Of a DNA stretch of 64,000 nucleotides, positions 40,443-48,323 are shown piece by piece. Position numbers and translations under genes: made by a program. This DNA comes from Paraconexibacter algicola (GTDB taxonomy: Bacteria; Actinomycetota; Thermoleophilia; Solirubrobacterales; Solirubrobacteraceae), in the NCBI RefSeq assembly GCF_003044185.1, contig NZ_PYYB01000002.1, positions 558,001-622,000 of the forward strand, written 5' to 3'. The notes below the pieces were generated by a model. It did no database searches. It was not told the DNA's origin and worked only from the letters and a program-made list of their open reading frames with translations. How positions within the stretch are numbered: position 1 is the first letter of the stretch; the number at the start of each line of letters is the position of its first letter.

Positions 40443-42283
40443 CGGACCGCGCCCACCGCCTCCTTCGCCGTCCCGTCGAAGCGGAACAGGCCCTTCTCGC
40501 TCAGCGGGCCCGAGAGCCGCAGCTGCGGCTGGCGGCGCCCGAGGCTGCCGCCCGAGAAGCCCGGGGAGACCGCGTAGTCCCGCAGCGTCCAGACGAGCAT
40601 GCCGGCCATGTCCGGGCGCGCCGCGTAGAGGGCGATGCGGCGCCGCAGCAGCGCCGCCTGGTAGGCGAAGCCGCCCGGCTGCGCGGTCGGGTTCTGGGCG
40701 TTGCCGTTGGCGCCGAACTCGGTGACGACGATCGCCTTGGAGGGGAACAGGCGCCGCAGCTGCTCGACGCGGCGCACGGCCTCGGCGTCCTGCACGGCGA
40801 CCGGCTCCTGCGGCAGCTCGGCGATCCCGACGTACTCGGTGAAGCCGACCGCGTCGAGCCGCGCGTAGGCGGGGCCGCGCTCGCGCGGGAGGTGCGTGCC
40901 CCACACGTCCGTGGCGACGAGCACCCCGGGGGTCCGCCGCTGCAGGATGCCCGCCGTGCGCTCCAGGAAGCCCGCCTGGCCGTTGGGGTGCCCCTGGCCG
41001 GCGAGCTCGTTGGTCAGCGACCATGCGGCGATCGACGGGTGCGCGGCCATGCGGTCGACGTCGCGGAGGATCCGCGCCCGCGCGCGGCGTGCGCGCTGCG
41101 GGGTCTGCGCCCAGAACCGCCCGGCCTTGTCGAACGGGCCGACGAGCTGCCAGACGAGGATCCCGGCCTCGTCGAGCATCGTCAGCATCGCGTCGGAGAG
41201 CGGGTGCTGACTGCGGACCGTGTTGGCCCCGGTCGCCCGGATCTCGCGAAGGATCTCGCGGCGGTCCCGCGGGGTGAGCGCGTCGCCGTGCCCGCGCGCG
41301 TCCGGGGGCAGGCCGACGCCGAGCATCCGGAACGACCGGCCGTTCAGCCGCAGCCGCCCGTCGCGCGTGACGCGCAGGTCGCGCAGCCCGACGCGGCGCT
41401 CGAGGCCGGGAGCGTCCGCCCCCGCGGTGTCGGCGCGCAGGCGCAGCGTCTGCAGGCGCGGCCGGCCGGGCGCCCACAGGGCCGGCGTCGGCAGGTCCAC
41501 CCGGGCGGACGTGCGGGCCGTCCCGCCCGCCGCCAGTGCGACGGCCGGGAACGTCACCGGGGTGTCCCCGAGCGTGCCGCGGACCGTGGTGCGCGGGCCC
41601 GTCGGCGGGCCTGCCCCGCGGGCCCGCAGGCGCACGGTGAGCGTCGCGCGGGCGCTGCCGTCGCGGCGCACGCGCGTGGTCAGCGCGACGAGCTGCAGCT
41701 CGACGGGGGCGACCTCGCGGGCGGTCACCTCCCAGTTGGGCCCGCCCCAGTTCCACCAGGCGCGGTCGTGGCCGGCGCGGGCCTGGCCCTCCGGGTTCTC
41801 CCAGTCGGCCCGCAGCATCACCGGGTGCCGGCCGGCGGGCAGGTCCGCCACGCAGTCGAACGGCTCGTAGGCGCCGACGTGCTCGCACGCCTCGCGTCCG
41901 GCGATCCAGACCGTCGCGCGGTACCCGACCGAGCCGAAGCGCACGGCGACGCGGCCGGCCCGCGGGACGGTCAGGGTCGTGCGCCACCAGCCGACCGAGC
42001 CGGCGAACGAGCGGAAGCCGGCCCGGCCGCCGACGACGCGCCGCTCGGCCGCACCGGGGACGGCGACGGGGCGCATCGCGGGCGGGTCGGTCGCCCAGCC
42101 CGCGCGCAGCCCGACGTCGCGCGGGTCGGCGACGTGCTCCCAGCCGCCGAGCGCGACCGCGGGCGTCGCGCGCCCGGTCCCGGCCGTCCCGCGCGGACCG
42201 TCGCCGTCGTCCCGGCCCAGGACGAGCACCGCCCCCGCCGCGAGCGCGACGAGGGCGATGAGCAGGACGGCGAGACGGGGCAT
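40409..42283 (-). CDS. Exported glycoside hydrolase family 2 enzyme
   Basis: A 624-residue GH2 protein of the beta-galactosidase/glucuronidase/mannosidase group, with an N-terminal membrane anchor or signal (AVLLIALVALAAGAVLVL). Domains: jelly-roll sugar-binding (~60-200; GWWRTTLTVPRAGRV), immunoglobulin-like (~210-320), TIM barrel (~325-600). Acid/base Glu in WSLTNELAG; nucleophile Glu in VVTEFGANGN; RLNGRSFRMLGVG opens the barrel. ATG 42283 is supported by GGAG seven bases upstream. Extracytoplasmic sugar hydrolysis; exact sugar unknown. The last 34 bases overlap the convergent AI-2E-type gene. Confidence 0.88.
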   Translation of the reverse strand: MPRLAVLLIALVALAAGAVLVLGRDDGDGPRGTAGTGRATPAVALGGWEHVADPRDVGLRAGWATDPPAMRPVAVPGAAERRVVGGRAGFRSFAGSVGWWRTTLTVPRAGRVAVRFGSVGYRATVWIAGREACEHVGAYEPFDCVADLPAGRHPVMLRADWENPEGQARAGHDRAWWNWGGPNWEVTAREVAPVELQLVALTTRVRRDGSARATLTVRLRARGAGPPTGPRTTVRGTLGDTPVTFPAVALAAGGTARTSARVDLPTPALWAPGRPRLQTLRLRADTAGADAPGLERRVGLRDLRVTRDGRLRLNGRSFRMLGVGLPPDARGHGDALTPRDRREILREIRATGANTVRSQHPLSDAMLTMLDEAGILVWQLVGPFDKAGRFWAQTPQRARRARARILRDVDRMAAHPSIAAWSLTNELAGQGHPNGQAGFLERTAGILQRRTPGVLVATDVWGTHLPRERGPAYARLDAVGFTEYVGIAELPQEPVAVQDAEAVRRVEQLRRLFPSKAIVVTEFGANGNAQNPTAQPGGFAYQAALLRRRIALYAARPDMAGMLVWTLRDYAVSPGFSGGSLGRRQPQLRLSGPLSEKGLFRFDGTAKEAVGAVRQAFARVPRGG

Positions 42284-42316
42284 CGGATGCTCCAACGCCC
42301 GGCGGGGCCGGAGGTT

Positions 42317-42550
42317 CTAGCGGCGGGAGCGCCGCCGGAACAGCCCGCCGATGGCGGCGATGCCGCCGCCGAGCACGAAGCCGGTGACCGCGGCGCCGAT
42401 CAGCACCTCGCGCTGGTGCAGCGCGACCTGCTTGCGCCAGTTGGTGACCTCGGCCACCTCGGCGCGCAGCGTGTCGAGCGACGCGGCGAGCTCCATGCGG
42501 TTCTGCTGGATCGAGGCCCGGATCTCCTCGGGCGTGCGCTGGCCGCTCAC
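42317..42550 (-). CDS. DUF3618 single-pass membrane protein
   Basis: A 77-residue protein. RTPEEIRASIQQNRMELAAS is the DUF3618 signature, followed by a coiled-coil-like stretch, one membrane helix (VLIGAAVTGFVLGGGIAAIG) and a basic tail (LFRRRSRR). Role unknown. Last gene of a four-gene cassette, coupled to the holin-like gene by a GTGA overlap. Confidence 0.85.
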   Translation of the reverse strand: MSGQRTPEEIRASIQQNRMELAASLDTLRAEVAEVTNWRKQVALHQREVLIGAAVTGFVLGGGIAAIGGLFRRRSRR

Positions 42551-42984
42551 GACCCCACCTCGTCCTTGGAACCGGCGTTCTCGAAGGTCTCCTTGATCAG
42601 CTTGGCCTCCTCGATGGCCATCGTCGGCTTCGGATCCTTGCCCGCCTTGACGAGCTTCGCGGCGAGGAAGCCGGCGACGCCCGCGAGCAGGAAGAAGATC
42701 GCGGCCAGCGTGAAGAAGCCCCAGAAGTACGCGAGGTCCGCGACCGGGAGCAGGTAGTAGAGGAGCCACGCGAGCCCCTGGATGAGGACCATGAGGCCCA
42801 CGAGCGCGAACGACCCGGCGGCGACGCCGATGACCGCGCCCCGCCCGAGCTTCGTGACCTTCTGGGTCACCTCCGCCTTGGCGAGCTCGATCTCCTCGCG
42901 GACGAGGATCTGGGCCTTCTCGGTGACCTCCTGGATCGCCTGGGCGATCTGGGCGGTGCTCTGCTGCGGCTGCTGGTCGGCCAT
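42547..42984 (-). CDS. Putative actinobacterial holin-X/DUF1469-type membrane protein
   Basis: A 145-residue protein with an N-terminal amphipathic helix rich in Glu/Lys (ILVREEIELAKAEVTQKVTK) and two long membrane helices (~52-78 and ~88-110). This matches the phage-holin-superfamily/DUF1469 proteins of Actinobacteria. The holin label reflects the family name; no lysis genes are near. Between the 100-residue gene and DUF3618, with tight spacing. Confidence 0.82.
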   Translation of the reverse strand: MADQQPQQSTAQIAQAIQEVTEKAQILVREEIELAKAEVTQKVTKLGRGAVIGVAAGSFALVGLMVLIQGLAWLLYYLLPVADLAYFWGFFTLAAIFFLLAGVAGFLAAKLVKAGKDPKPTMAIEEAKLIKETFENAGSKDEVGS

Positions 42985-42986
42985 GG

Positions 42987-43289
42987 CTATCGCCGTCCCA
43001 GGCGCTTGAGGATCAGGGCCGCGAGGAAGCCGCCGGCGAGCGCGCCGCCGATCAGCACCTCGGGCTTCTCGGTCGGCAGCGTGACGGGGCCGCCCTCGGG
43101 GGCGGGCGGGCCGTCCGCGGAGGGCGGCGGCACGGCCTGCGGGCCGCCGGACGGCGGCGGCACGGGCGTCGGCTCCGGCGGGGGCGCGGGCGCGGCGAAC
43201 AGCGCCGTGGTCTCCGTGTCCTCGGTGGCCGCGGCCGCGTCGGTCGCGGCCGCCTCCTCGGTGGTCTTGTCGGTCTGGTCGTCGCTCAT
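42987..43289 (-). CDS. Small acidic/Pro-rich protein with C-terminal membrane helix
   Basis: A 100-residue protein: a charged Thr/Glu/Asp/Ala N-terminus, a Pro-rich middle (PAPPPEPTPVPPPSGG), then one membrane helix (VLIGGALAGGFLAALIL) and a basic end (KRLGRR). Not a known family; low complexity dominates. ATG 43289 has GGAG five bases upstream, and that site is formed by the last codons of the preceding 44-residue gene, suggesting coupled translation. Confidence 0.7.
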   Translation of the reverse strand: MSDDQTDKTTEEAAATDAAAATEDTETTALFAAPAPPPEPTPVPPPSGGPQAVPPPSADGPPAPEGGPVTLPTEKPEVLIGGALAGGFLAALILKRLGRR

Positions 43290-43291
43290 GG

Positions 43292-43426
43292 TCACTCCGG
43301 TGGCTCCTCACCGAACACGCGCAGGTAGATCAGGGCGGCGACCCGATGCGCGGCGATGCTGGCGAGCGCACCCACGCCGGCGAGGATGCCGGACCAGGCG
43401 AGACGCTTGACGAGCTCGTTCTCCAT
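43292..43426 (-). CDS. 44-residue DUF4235-like membrane protein
   Basis: A small gene: MENELVKRLAWSGILAGVG, then ALASIAAHRVAALIYLRVFG, ending EEPPE. One or two hydrophobic helices and the closing Gly-x-x-Pro-Pro motif resemble a shortened DUF4235 protein (usually ~80-90 residues), a common companion of DUF3618 and holin-like genes in Actinobacteria. ATG 43426 is preceded by TAGGAT seven bases upstream, so it is probably the leaderless first gene of the cassette. Two bases separate it from the next ATG. Confidence 0.68.
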   Translation of the reverse strand: MENELVKRLAWSGILAGVGALASIAAHRVAALIYLRVFGEEPPE

Positions 43427-43433
43427 TGCGGTG

Positions 43434-43439
43434 ATCCTA
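43434..43439 (-). promoter_or_regulatory. -10 element (TAGGAT) of the membrane cassette, leaderless
   Basis: TAGGAT on the minus strand ends 7 bases before ATG 43426. It lies between the cassette and the 3' end of the TetR gene. Confidence 0.6.
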
Positions 43440-43448
43440 TGGGAGAGC

Positions 43449-44060
43449 TCAGGCGGAGCGGGCGTCGAGGCCGCCGCAGATGGTCTCGACGATCAGCGTC
43501 TTGGCCTGCTCGGCCTCCGCCTCGCCGAACGGGAGCAGCTCGAAGATCCAGCTGGTGAGCACCTGCTCGATCGCGCCGTAGAAGGCCATCGCGGCGAACT
43601 GGGAGGTCACGTCACCGCGGATCTCCCCGCGCTCCTGCCCGTGCTCCACGATCCGCGCGATGCCCTCGTAGGCACCGCGGATCTCCTGCAGGTGCGTCTG
43701 GCCGAACGAGTTCGCCGCGCGCGTGACCTCGACGATGATCACCTTCATCAGCTCGGGGTCGTGCCGGTAGCTGTCGAAGATGAACGAGGTGATCTGGCGG
43801 AGCTTGTCGCGGGTCGGCATGTCGCGCCCGTCGACGTCCTCGATCAGCGCCGTCATCAGCGACCAGCGGTCGCGGAACAGCGTGTCGAGGACCTCGTCCT
43901 TGCTGCGGAAGTAGTGGTAGACGAGGCCGTAGGCGACGCCCGCCTCGTCGGCGATGTCGCTGACGCGGCAGGTGTGGAAGCCCTGCCGCGCGAACACGCG
44001 CACGGCCGCGTCCAGGATGAGACGGCGCTTCTCGGCCGCGGTGGTCTTGGAGGTCGCCAT
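43449..44060 (-). CDS. TetR-family regulator
   Basis: A 203-residue TetR protein. The DNA-binding domain is at residues ~10-57: AEKRRLILDAAVRVFARQGF, VSDIADEAGVAYGLVYHYF. The C-terminal part resembles the TetR_C group of fatty-acid-related regulators (RHDPELMKVIIVEVTRAA). Second gene of the nitrilase operon (15-base gap). A 16-base dyad in the promoter region upstream of the nitrilase is a likely autoregulatory operator. Confidence 0.92.
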   Translation of the reverse strand: MATSKTTAAEKRRLILDAAVRVFARQGFHTCRVSDIADEAGVAYGLVYHYFRSKDEVLDTLFRDRWSLMTALIEDVDGRDMPTRDKLRQITSFIFDSYRHDPELMKVIIVEVTRAANSFGQTHLQEIRGAYEGIARIVEHGQERGEIRGDVTSQFAAMAFYGAIEQVLTSWIFELLPFGEAEAEQAKTLIVETICGGLDARSA

Positions 44061-44074
44061 GGAAGTCCCCTGCT

Positions 44075-44902
44075 CTAGGTCGGCCACGCGTAGGCGTGCG
44101 GGCGGCGGTGGTGCAGGACGGGCAGGTCGCGGCGGATGCGGTCCTGCCCGTCGAGGTCGAGGTCGGCGAGGACGTGGCCCTCGCGGTCGGGCTGCTGCGC
44201 GAGGACGACGCCCCACGGGTCGACGATCGTGGAGCGCCCGCCGGTGCGCAGGCCCGGGGCGTGCTCGCCGACCTGGTTGGCGGCGAGCACGAAGCACTGG
44301 TTCTCGATCGCGCGGGCCCGCAGCAGCGGCTCCCAGTGCTCGCGCGTGGTCGCCAGCGTGAAGGCGGAGGGCACGAGGAGGATCCGCGCGCCGCGGAGCG
44401 TGAGCACGCGGTAGAGCTCGGGGAAGCGCAGGTCGTAGCAGACGCTCATGCCCAGGCCGGTGCCGTCGGCGGCGGTGGTGAGCACCGCCTCGTCGCCGGG
44501 CCGCTCGTGCTCGCTCTCGCGGTAGCTCGTGCCGTCGACGTCGACGTCGAACGGGTGGATCTTGCGGTAGGTCGCGCGCAGCTCCCCGTCGGGGCCGACG
44601 TGCACGGACGTGTTGCGGGTCCGGGCGTCGGCGTCGTCCGCGGCGGGCGCCTCGGCCATCGATCCGGCGACGAGGTCGATCCCGAGCTCGCGCGCGGTCG
44701 CGCGCGCCCAGGCGACCGCCTCCCCGTCCAGCGGCTGCGCCAGCGCGGCGACCTCGCGTGCGGGCCCGTAGGCCGTCCACTTCTCCGGCAGCAGCACGAG
44801 CTGCGCCCCGTCGGCTGCGGCGGCGCGGACGTGGCGGTCCGCGGCGGCGACGTTGCGGGCGACGTCCGTGGTGCTGGTGAGCTGGATGACGGCGGCGCGC
44901 AT
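44075..44902 (-). CDS. Carbon-nitrogen hydrolase, Nit1-like (probable deaminated glutathione amidase)
   Basis: A 275-residue nitrilase-superfamily amidase. Catalytic Glu-Lys-Cys: VLLPEKWTAYG, TYRKIHPFDVDV and MSVCYDLRFPEL. The KIHPFDVD segment and RAIENQCFVLAANQVG are typical of Nit1/NitA enzymes that repair deaminated glutathione; other omega-amidase roles are possible. ATG 44902. First gene of a two-gene operon with the TetR regulator, divergent from a DUF2804 gene. Confidence 0.88.
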   Translation of the reverse strand: MRAAVIQLTSTTDVARNVAAADRHVRAAAADGAQLVLLPEKWTAYGPAREVAALAQPLDGEAVAWARATARELGIDLVAGSMAEAPAADDADARTRNTSVHVGPDGELRATYRKIHPFDVDVDGTSYRESEHERPGDEAVLTTAADGTGLGMSVCYDLRFPELYRVLTLRGARILLVPSAFTLATTREHWEPLLRARAIENQCFVLAANQVGEHAPGLRTGGRSTIVDPWGVVLAQQPDREGHVLADLDLDGQDRIRRDLPVLHHRRPHAYAWPT

Positions 44903-44914
44903 GGCGGTCGGACG

Positions 44915-44947
44915 TTGACTGACGAGTCAATCGCCATCGGGAACAAT
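44915..44947. promoter_or_regulatory. TetR-type operator dyad and divergent promoter
   Basis: TTGACT (44915-44920), GACG, AGTCAA (44925-44930) is a perfect 6-bp inverted repeat between the nitrilase and DUF2804 genes. On the plus strand CTGACG (44919-44924) and AACAAT (44942-44947) are 17 bases apart, and ATG 44955 follows by 7 bases, so the dyad overlaps the -35. Confidence 0.6.
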
Positions 44948-44954
44948 AGCCCGC

Positions 44955-45839
44955 ATGCCGCCCGTCCCGCCCGCCAGGATCGTGCTCCCCGCCGGTGACG
45001 CCGCGGCGGGTCGGGGGCGCGAGGCGCTCGCGGCCGGCGTCGCCGCCGGCCTGCTGCCCCCGGCCAGGATGCCACTCGTGCACGACCGGCGCCCGCTGAA
45101 GCGCTGGCGCTACGTCGGCGTCTACGGACCGGAGCTGATGCTGTGCGCCGGGCGGGTCGTGCTCGGCGGCGCCCCGCAGGCGTTCTGGGCCGTCTGGGAC
45201 CGCGAGGCGCAGCAGCTGCACGAGCGCACGTCGTTCTCCCCCAGCCGCGTGCGGCTGCCCGACGGCGGCGTCGGCGTGCGCGACCGCGGCGTCGAGATCG
45301 ACCTGCGGATCGACCGCGACGGCGACGCGGTCGAGACGGTGTCCCGGCACGGGCGCTCCCACATCTGGACGCGCAAGCAGGGCGCTGCCGCCCGCGGCAC
45401 CGTGACGATCGACGGGCGCACCCGGCACCTCGTCGGGCGCGCGCTGATCGACGACTCCGCCGGCTACCACGCGCGCACGACCGACTGGGAGTGGGCGGCG
45501 GGGATCGGCGCGACCGCCGACGGCGTCGCGCTGACCTGGAACCTCGTGACCGGGATCCACGACGCGCCGACGGGCTCCGAGCGCACGGTCTGGGCCGACG
45601 GCGTGGCGACCGAGGTCGGGCCCGTCCGCTTCGCCGCGGACCTCGCGACCGTGACCTTCGCGGAAGGCGAGGAGCTGCGCTTCCACGCCGAGGCCGAGCG
45701 CACCCGCCGCGACCGCGTCGGGCCGTTCGTCAGCAGCGACTACCGCCAGCCGTTCGGCAGCGTCTCCGGGACGCTCCCCGGCGGGCACGTCCTCGCCGCC
45801 GGCTTCGGGGTCATGGAGCGCCATCACGCCCGCTGGTGA
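44955..45839 (+). CDS. DUF2804 family protein
   Basis: A 294-residue protein matching DUF2804: KRWRYVGVYGPELMLCAGRV, FWAVWDREAQQLHER, then WEWAAGIGATADGVALTWNLV and ending GVMERHHARW. The fold is probably a lipocalin-like beta barrel as in hydroxyneurosporene-synthase/AttH-like proteins; no function is established. No signal peptide. Divergent from the nitrilase-TetR operon and probably under the same dyad. Confidence 0.82.
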   Translation: MPPVPPARIVLPAGDAAAGRGREALAAGVAAGLLPPARMPLVHDRRPLKRWRYVGVYGPELMLCAGRVVLGGAPQAFWAVWDREAQQLHERTSFSPSRVRLPDGGVGVRDRGVEIDLRIDRDGDAVETVSRHGRSHIWTRKQGAAARGTVTIDGRTRHLVGRALIDDSAGYHARTTDWEWAAGIGATADGVALTWNLVTGIHDAPTGSERTVWADGVATEVGPVRFAADLATVTFAEGEELRFHAEAERTRRDRVGPFVSSDYRQPFGSVSGTLPGGHVLAAGFGVMERHHARW

Positions 45840-45898
45840 GCCCCCGACACACCGCGGGAAGGTGCGTCCGCGGCCGTGGGCGGCGCACCGACTCGGGG

Positions 45899-45919
45899 TA
45901 TCGTGTGTTCCAGGGAACA
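45899..45919 (+). promoter_or_regulatory. -10 element and adjacent dyad upstream of the surface protein gene
   Basis: TATCGT (45899-45904) followed at once by TGTTCC-AG-GGAACA (45906-45919), a 6-bp perfect inverted repeat placed where RNA polymerase would initiate. The start codon is 54 bases further on with its own GGGGAG site, so this transcript would have a leader. Confidence 0.5.
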
Positions 45920-45972
45920 TGCGCGCCGTCCTGGCGCGTCCACGACCGTCCATCAGAAGCAGGGGAGCATCC

Positions 45973-46656
45973 ATGAAGATCTCGCGTCCGAGTCCGGCGC
46001 TCATCGTCTCGATCGTCGCCCTCGTGGTGGCCTGCGCCGGGACCGCGACCGCCGCCTCGGTGCTCATCAAGAACAGCTCGCAGATCGCCACCGGCGCGGT
46101 GACCAGCAGCGACGTGAAGAACGGCTCGCTGATCGGTGCCGACCTGAAGAACCGCACCGTCACCGGCTCGAAGATCGCGGCCAACACGATCGGCGCGGAC
46201 AAGCTCGCCCCGGTCGTCCGCAACACGCTGCAGGGCCAGGGCCTGACCGGCACCGAGGCCGTCCGCAAGGCCGGTCCGGAGAACGTCGCCGCCGGTGGCG
46301 CGACGATCACCCGCATCACGCAGCTGCAGCCGGGCACGTACTTCCTCGCCGCGAAGACGACGATCACCGGCGTCGCCGGCGACCTCGGCCTCGGCGAGCT
46401 GCTGCGCCCGAACAAGACCGCCAGCGCGGAGTGCACGCTCGAGGTCGGCGGCGACGTCGACAAGGCCCGCACGGTCGTCGCCTCCCCCGGCGCCGAGACC
46501 CCGCAGACCGTCAACCTGCAGATGACCCGCACGATCGGCGCGCCGACCGACGCGATCCTCACCTGCTCGGTGACGAACGTCCCGTGGCGCGCCTCGGACA
46601 GCTCGATCGTCGCGCTGAAGCTCCAGGGCTCCACGCGCGTCGACACCGCCGGCTGA
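45973..46656 (+). CDS. Exported protein, relative of the collagen-like protein at 28.8 kb
   Basis: A 227-residue protein with an N-terminal anchor or signal (LIVSIVALVVACAGTATAAS). It continues with short repeats (SQIATGAVTSSDVKNGSL, GADLKNRTVTGSKI) and a C-terminal beta domain with two Cys (SAECTLEVGG, ILTCSVTNV). Length and layout match the gene at 28833-29516, but the Gly-x-y collagen stretch is replaced by a short linker (NTLQGQGLTGTEA). Surface-exposed, possibly trimeric; function unknown. ATG 45973 has GGGGAG five bases upstream. Confidence 0.82.
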   Translation: MKISRPSPALIVSIVALVVACAGTATAASVLIKNSSQIATGAVTSSDVKNGSLIGADLKNRTVTGSKIAANTIGADKLAPVVRNTLQGQGLTGTEAVRKAGPENVAAGGATITRITQLQPGTYFLAAKTTITGVAGDLGLGELLRPNKTASAECTLEVGGDVDKARTVVASPGAETPQTVNLQMTRTIGAPTDAILTCSVTNVPWRASDSSIVALKLQGSTRVDTAG

Positions 46657-46669
46657 GCCGGACCCCTCC

Positions 46670-46695
46670 GGGCGGGCGGCGCGCGCCGTCCGCCC
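46670..46695. terminator. GC hairpin between convergent genes
   Basis: GGGCGGGCGGCGC followed directly by GCGCCGTCCGCCC: 13 pairs with one mismatch that becomes G-U in RNA. Between the surface-protein stop and the MerR stop. Confidence 0.6.
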
Positions 46696-46713
46696 CGTCC
46701 GCGCGGCCCGCCC

Positions 46714-47418
46714 TCAGCGGCGGCCGCGCTGGCGCTCGAGCTCGCGCAGCAGCAGCTTCGAGTGCATCGCCCCGACGAGCTCGCGCAGCGGCTCGGCCCC
46801 GGTGGCCAGCAGCTCGGCCGCCCGGTCGGCGTCGACCTTGCCGGCGAGCCGGTCCAGCAGCGCCCGGACCTCCTCCTGCACGAGCGGCTCGAGCGCCTCG
46901 AGGTAGCGGACGGTGTCGTACACGGTGAAGCCGAGCGCCTCGTCGTAGCCGCCCGCCCGGAAGCGGCTGAACGCCGCCACGATCGCGACGTCGTCGGGGT
47001 CGTAGCCGCGGCTCGTCGGGCTCAGCACCCCGATCTCCGCGAGTCGCTCGAGGACGTTCTCCGGCACGTCGTAGCGGCGCCGGACCTCCGCGGCGCTGAT
47101 GCGCTGCGCGCGGGCGCCGTGGTCGAGCGCCCGCTCGAGGATGCGGTCCTCCAGCTCGACGAGCGCCGCAGCGCGCTCGGGGTCGGCGTCCATCATGCCC
47201 TTGATCACGCGCAGCGGCATGAACCGGTCCTCCTGCAGGCGCTTGATCAGCTGCAGGCGCTCGACGAAGTGCGGCGGGTAGTAGGCCATGTTCCGCGAGG
47301 TGCGGACGATCCCGTCGTCGCCGAGGAGCCCCTCGCGCAGGTAGTGCTTGATCGTGCCGGCCGAGACGCCCGAGCGCTCGGCCAGCTCGCTCATCTTGAG
47401 GAGCCCGTCCTCGTTCAC
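46714..47418 (-). CDS. MerR-family regulator
   Basis: A 234-residue MerR-type regulator. The N-terminal winged helix is LKMSELAERSGVSAGTIKHY, LREGLLGDDGIVRTSRNMAYY, then FVERLQLIKRLQEDRFMPL. After a dimer helix, a second winged-helix-like segment is visible (AAEVRRRYDVPENVLERLAE), which is unusual. The ~70-residue C-terminal helical part has no metal-site Cys, so an organic effector is likelier. GTG 47418 overlaps the BKACE stop by four bases, suggesting it regulates that operon. Confidence 0.87.
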   Translation of the reverse strand: MNEDGLLKMSELAERSGVSAGTIKHYLREGLLGDDGIVRTSRNMAYYPPHFVERLQLIKRLQEDRFMPLRVIKGMMDADPERAAALVELEDRILERALDHGARAQRISAAEVRRRYDVPENVLERLAEIGVLSPTSRGYDPDDVAIVAAFSRFRAGGYDEALGFTVYDTVRYLEALEPLVQEEVRALLDRLAGKVDADRAAELLATGAEPLRELVGAMHSKLLLRELERQRGRR

Positions 47419-48305
47419 ACCGACCCGGCCCTGGCGGGCAGGTGCAGCGCGGCGCGCGCCTCCTGCACGGTCGCGGGACGGCGGCCGGCGTCGAGCGTCA
47501 TCTCGCGGGCCTTGGCGATGAGGTCTCCGTTGGAGCGGGCCATCGTGCCGTCCGGGAGGTAGAAGTTGTCCTCCAGGCCGGCGCGGACCGAGCCGCCGAG
47601 CGCCAGCGCCGCCGCGAGCATCGTCCACTGCACGCGGCCGATCCCGATGACCCCCCAGTGGTGCGGGCCGCCCGGGATCTCGGCGAGGTTGTCGGCCATC
47701 ACCGCGAGGTTGCGCGCCGTCGGCGGGATCCCGCCGGTGACGCCCATGACGAAGTCGGCGTGCAGCGGCGTGGGCAGCGCGCCCATCTCGACCAGCGGCG
47801 CGAGCGAGCCGACGTGCCCGACGTCGAAGCACTCGTGCTCGGGCTTGATCCCCAGCCGGTTCATCGCCTCGAGCAGCGCGAGGATCTCGCTGAACGGGTT
47901 CTGGAAGACGAAGTCGAACACGAACTCGCGGCGCCGCGCGGAGTACTTCGCGTAGTTCATCGAGCCCATGTTCAGGGCGGCGACCTCGGGCAGGCCGGCC
48001 TCGAGGTAGGCGATGCGCTTCTCGACGCTCACCCCGATGGTGCCGGTGGAGAAGTTGATGATCGCCGCGTCGCCGATCTCGTCGACGATCGCCTCGCGGA
48101 TCGCGACGAAGTCGTCGATCTCGTAGCTCGGCTCACCGGTCGGGGTGCGCGCGTGGATGTGGATGTGGACGGCGCCCTCGTCGACCGCGCGGCGGGCCTC
48201 GGCCGCGTACTCGGCGGGCGTGTACGGGATCGCGGGACACTGGTCGCGGTTGGCGATCGATCCGGAGATCGAGCAGCAGATGACGACCGGGTGGTCGAGG
48301 CTCAT
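47415..48305 (-). CDS. BKACE-family (DUF849) beta-keto acid cleavage enzyme
   Basis: A 296-residue member of the BKACE/3-keto-5-aminohexanoate cleavage family. These zinc enzymes condense a beta-keto acid with acetyl-CoA to give acetoacetate and a new acyl-CoA. Seen: VVICCSISGSIANRDQCPAI, the metal-binding VHIHIHARTPTGEPSYE, INFSTGTIG, and HHWGVIGIGRVQWTMLAAAL. Substrate specificity cannot be read here. Operon with a MerR regulator; the upstream region shares an 11-base motif with the acyl-CoA dehydrogenase promoter at 52.8 kb, hinting at a joint catabolic regulon. Confidence 0.9.
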   Translation of the reverse strand: MSLDHPVVICCSISGSIANRDQCPAIPYTPAEYAAEARRAVDEGAVHIHIHARTPTGEPSYEIDDFVAIREAIVDEIGDAAIINFSTGTIGVSVEKRIAYLEAGLPEVAALNMGSMNYAKYSARRREFVFDFVFQNPFSEILALLEAMNRLGIKPEHECFDVGHVGSLAPLVEMGALPTPLHADFVMGVTGGIPPTARNLAVMADNLAEIPGGPHHWGVIGIGRVQWTMLAAALALGGSVRAGLEDNFYLPDGTMARSNGDLIAKAREMTLDAGRRPATVQEARAALHLPARAGSV

Positions 48306-48323
48306 GGGGCGAGGACTCCTGGG

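Noticed and set aside
42547-42984. Prophage holin
   Set aside because: Only the family name suggests phage; no endolysin, structural or integrase genes, and the neighbours are a standard actinobacterial membrane cassette.
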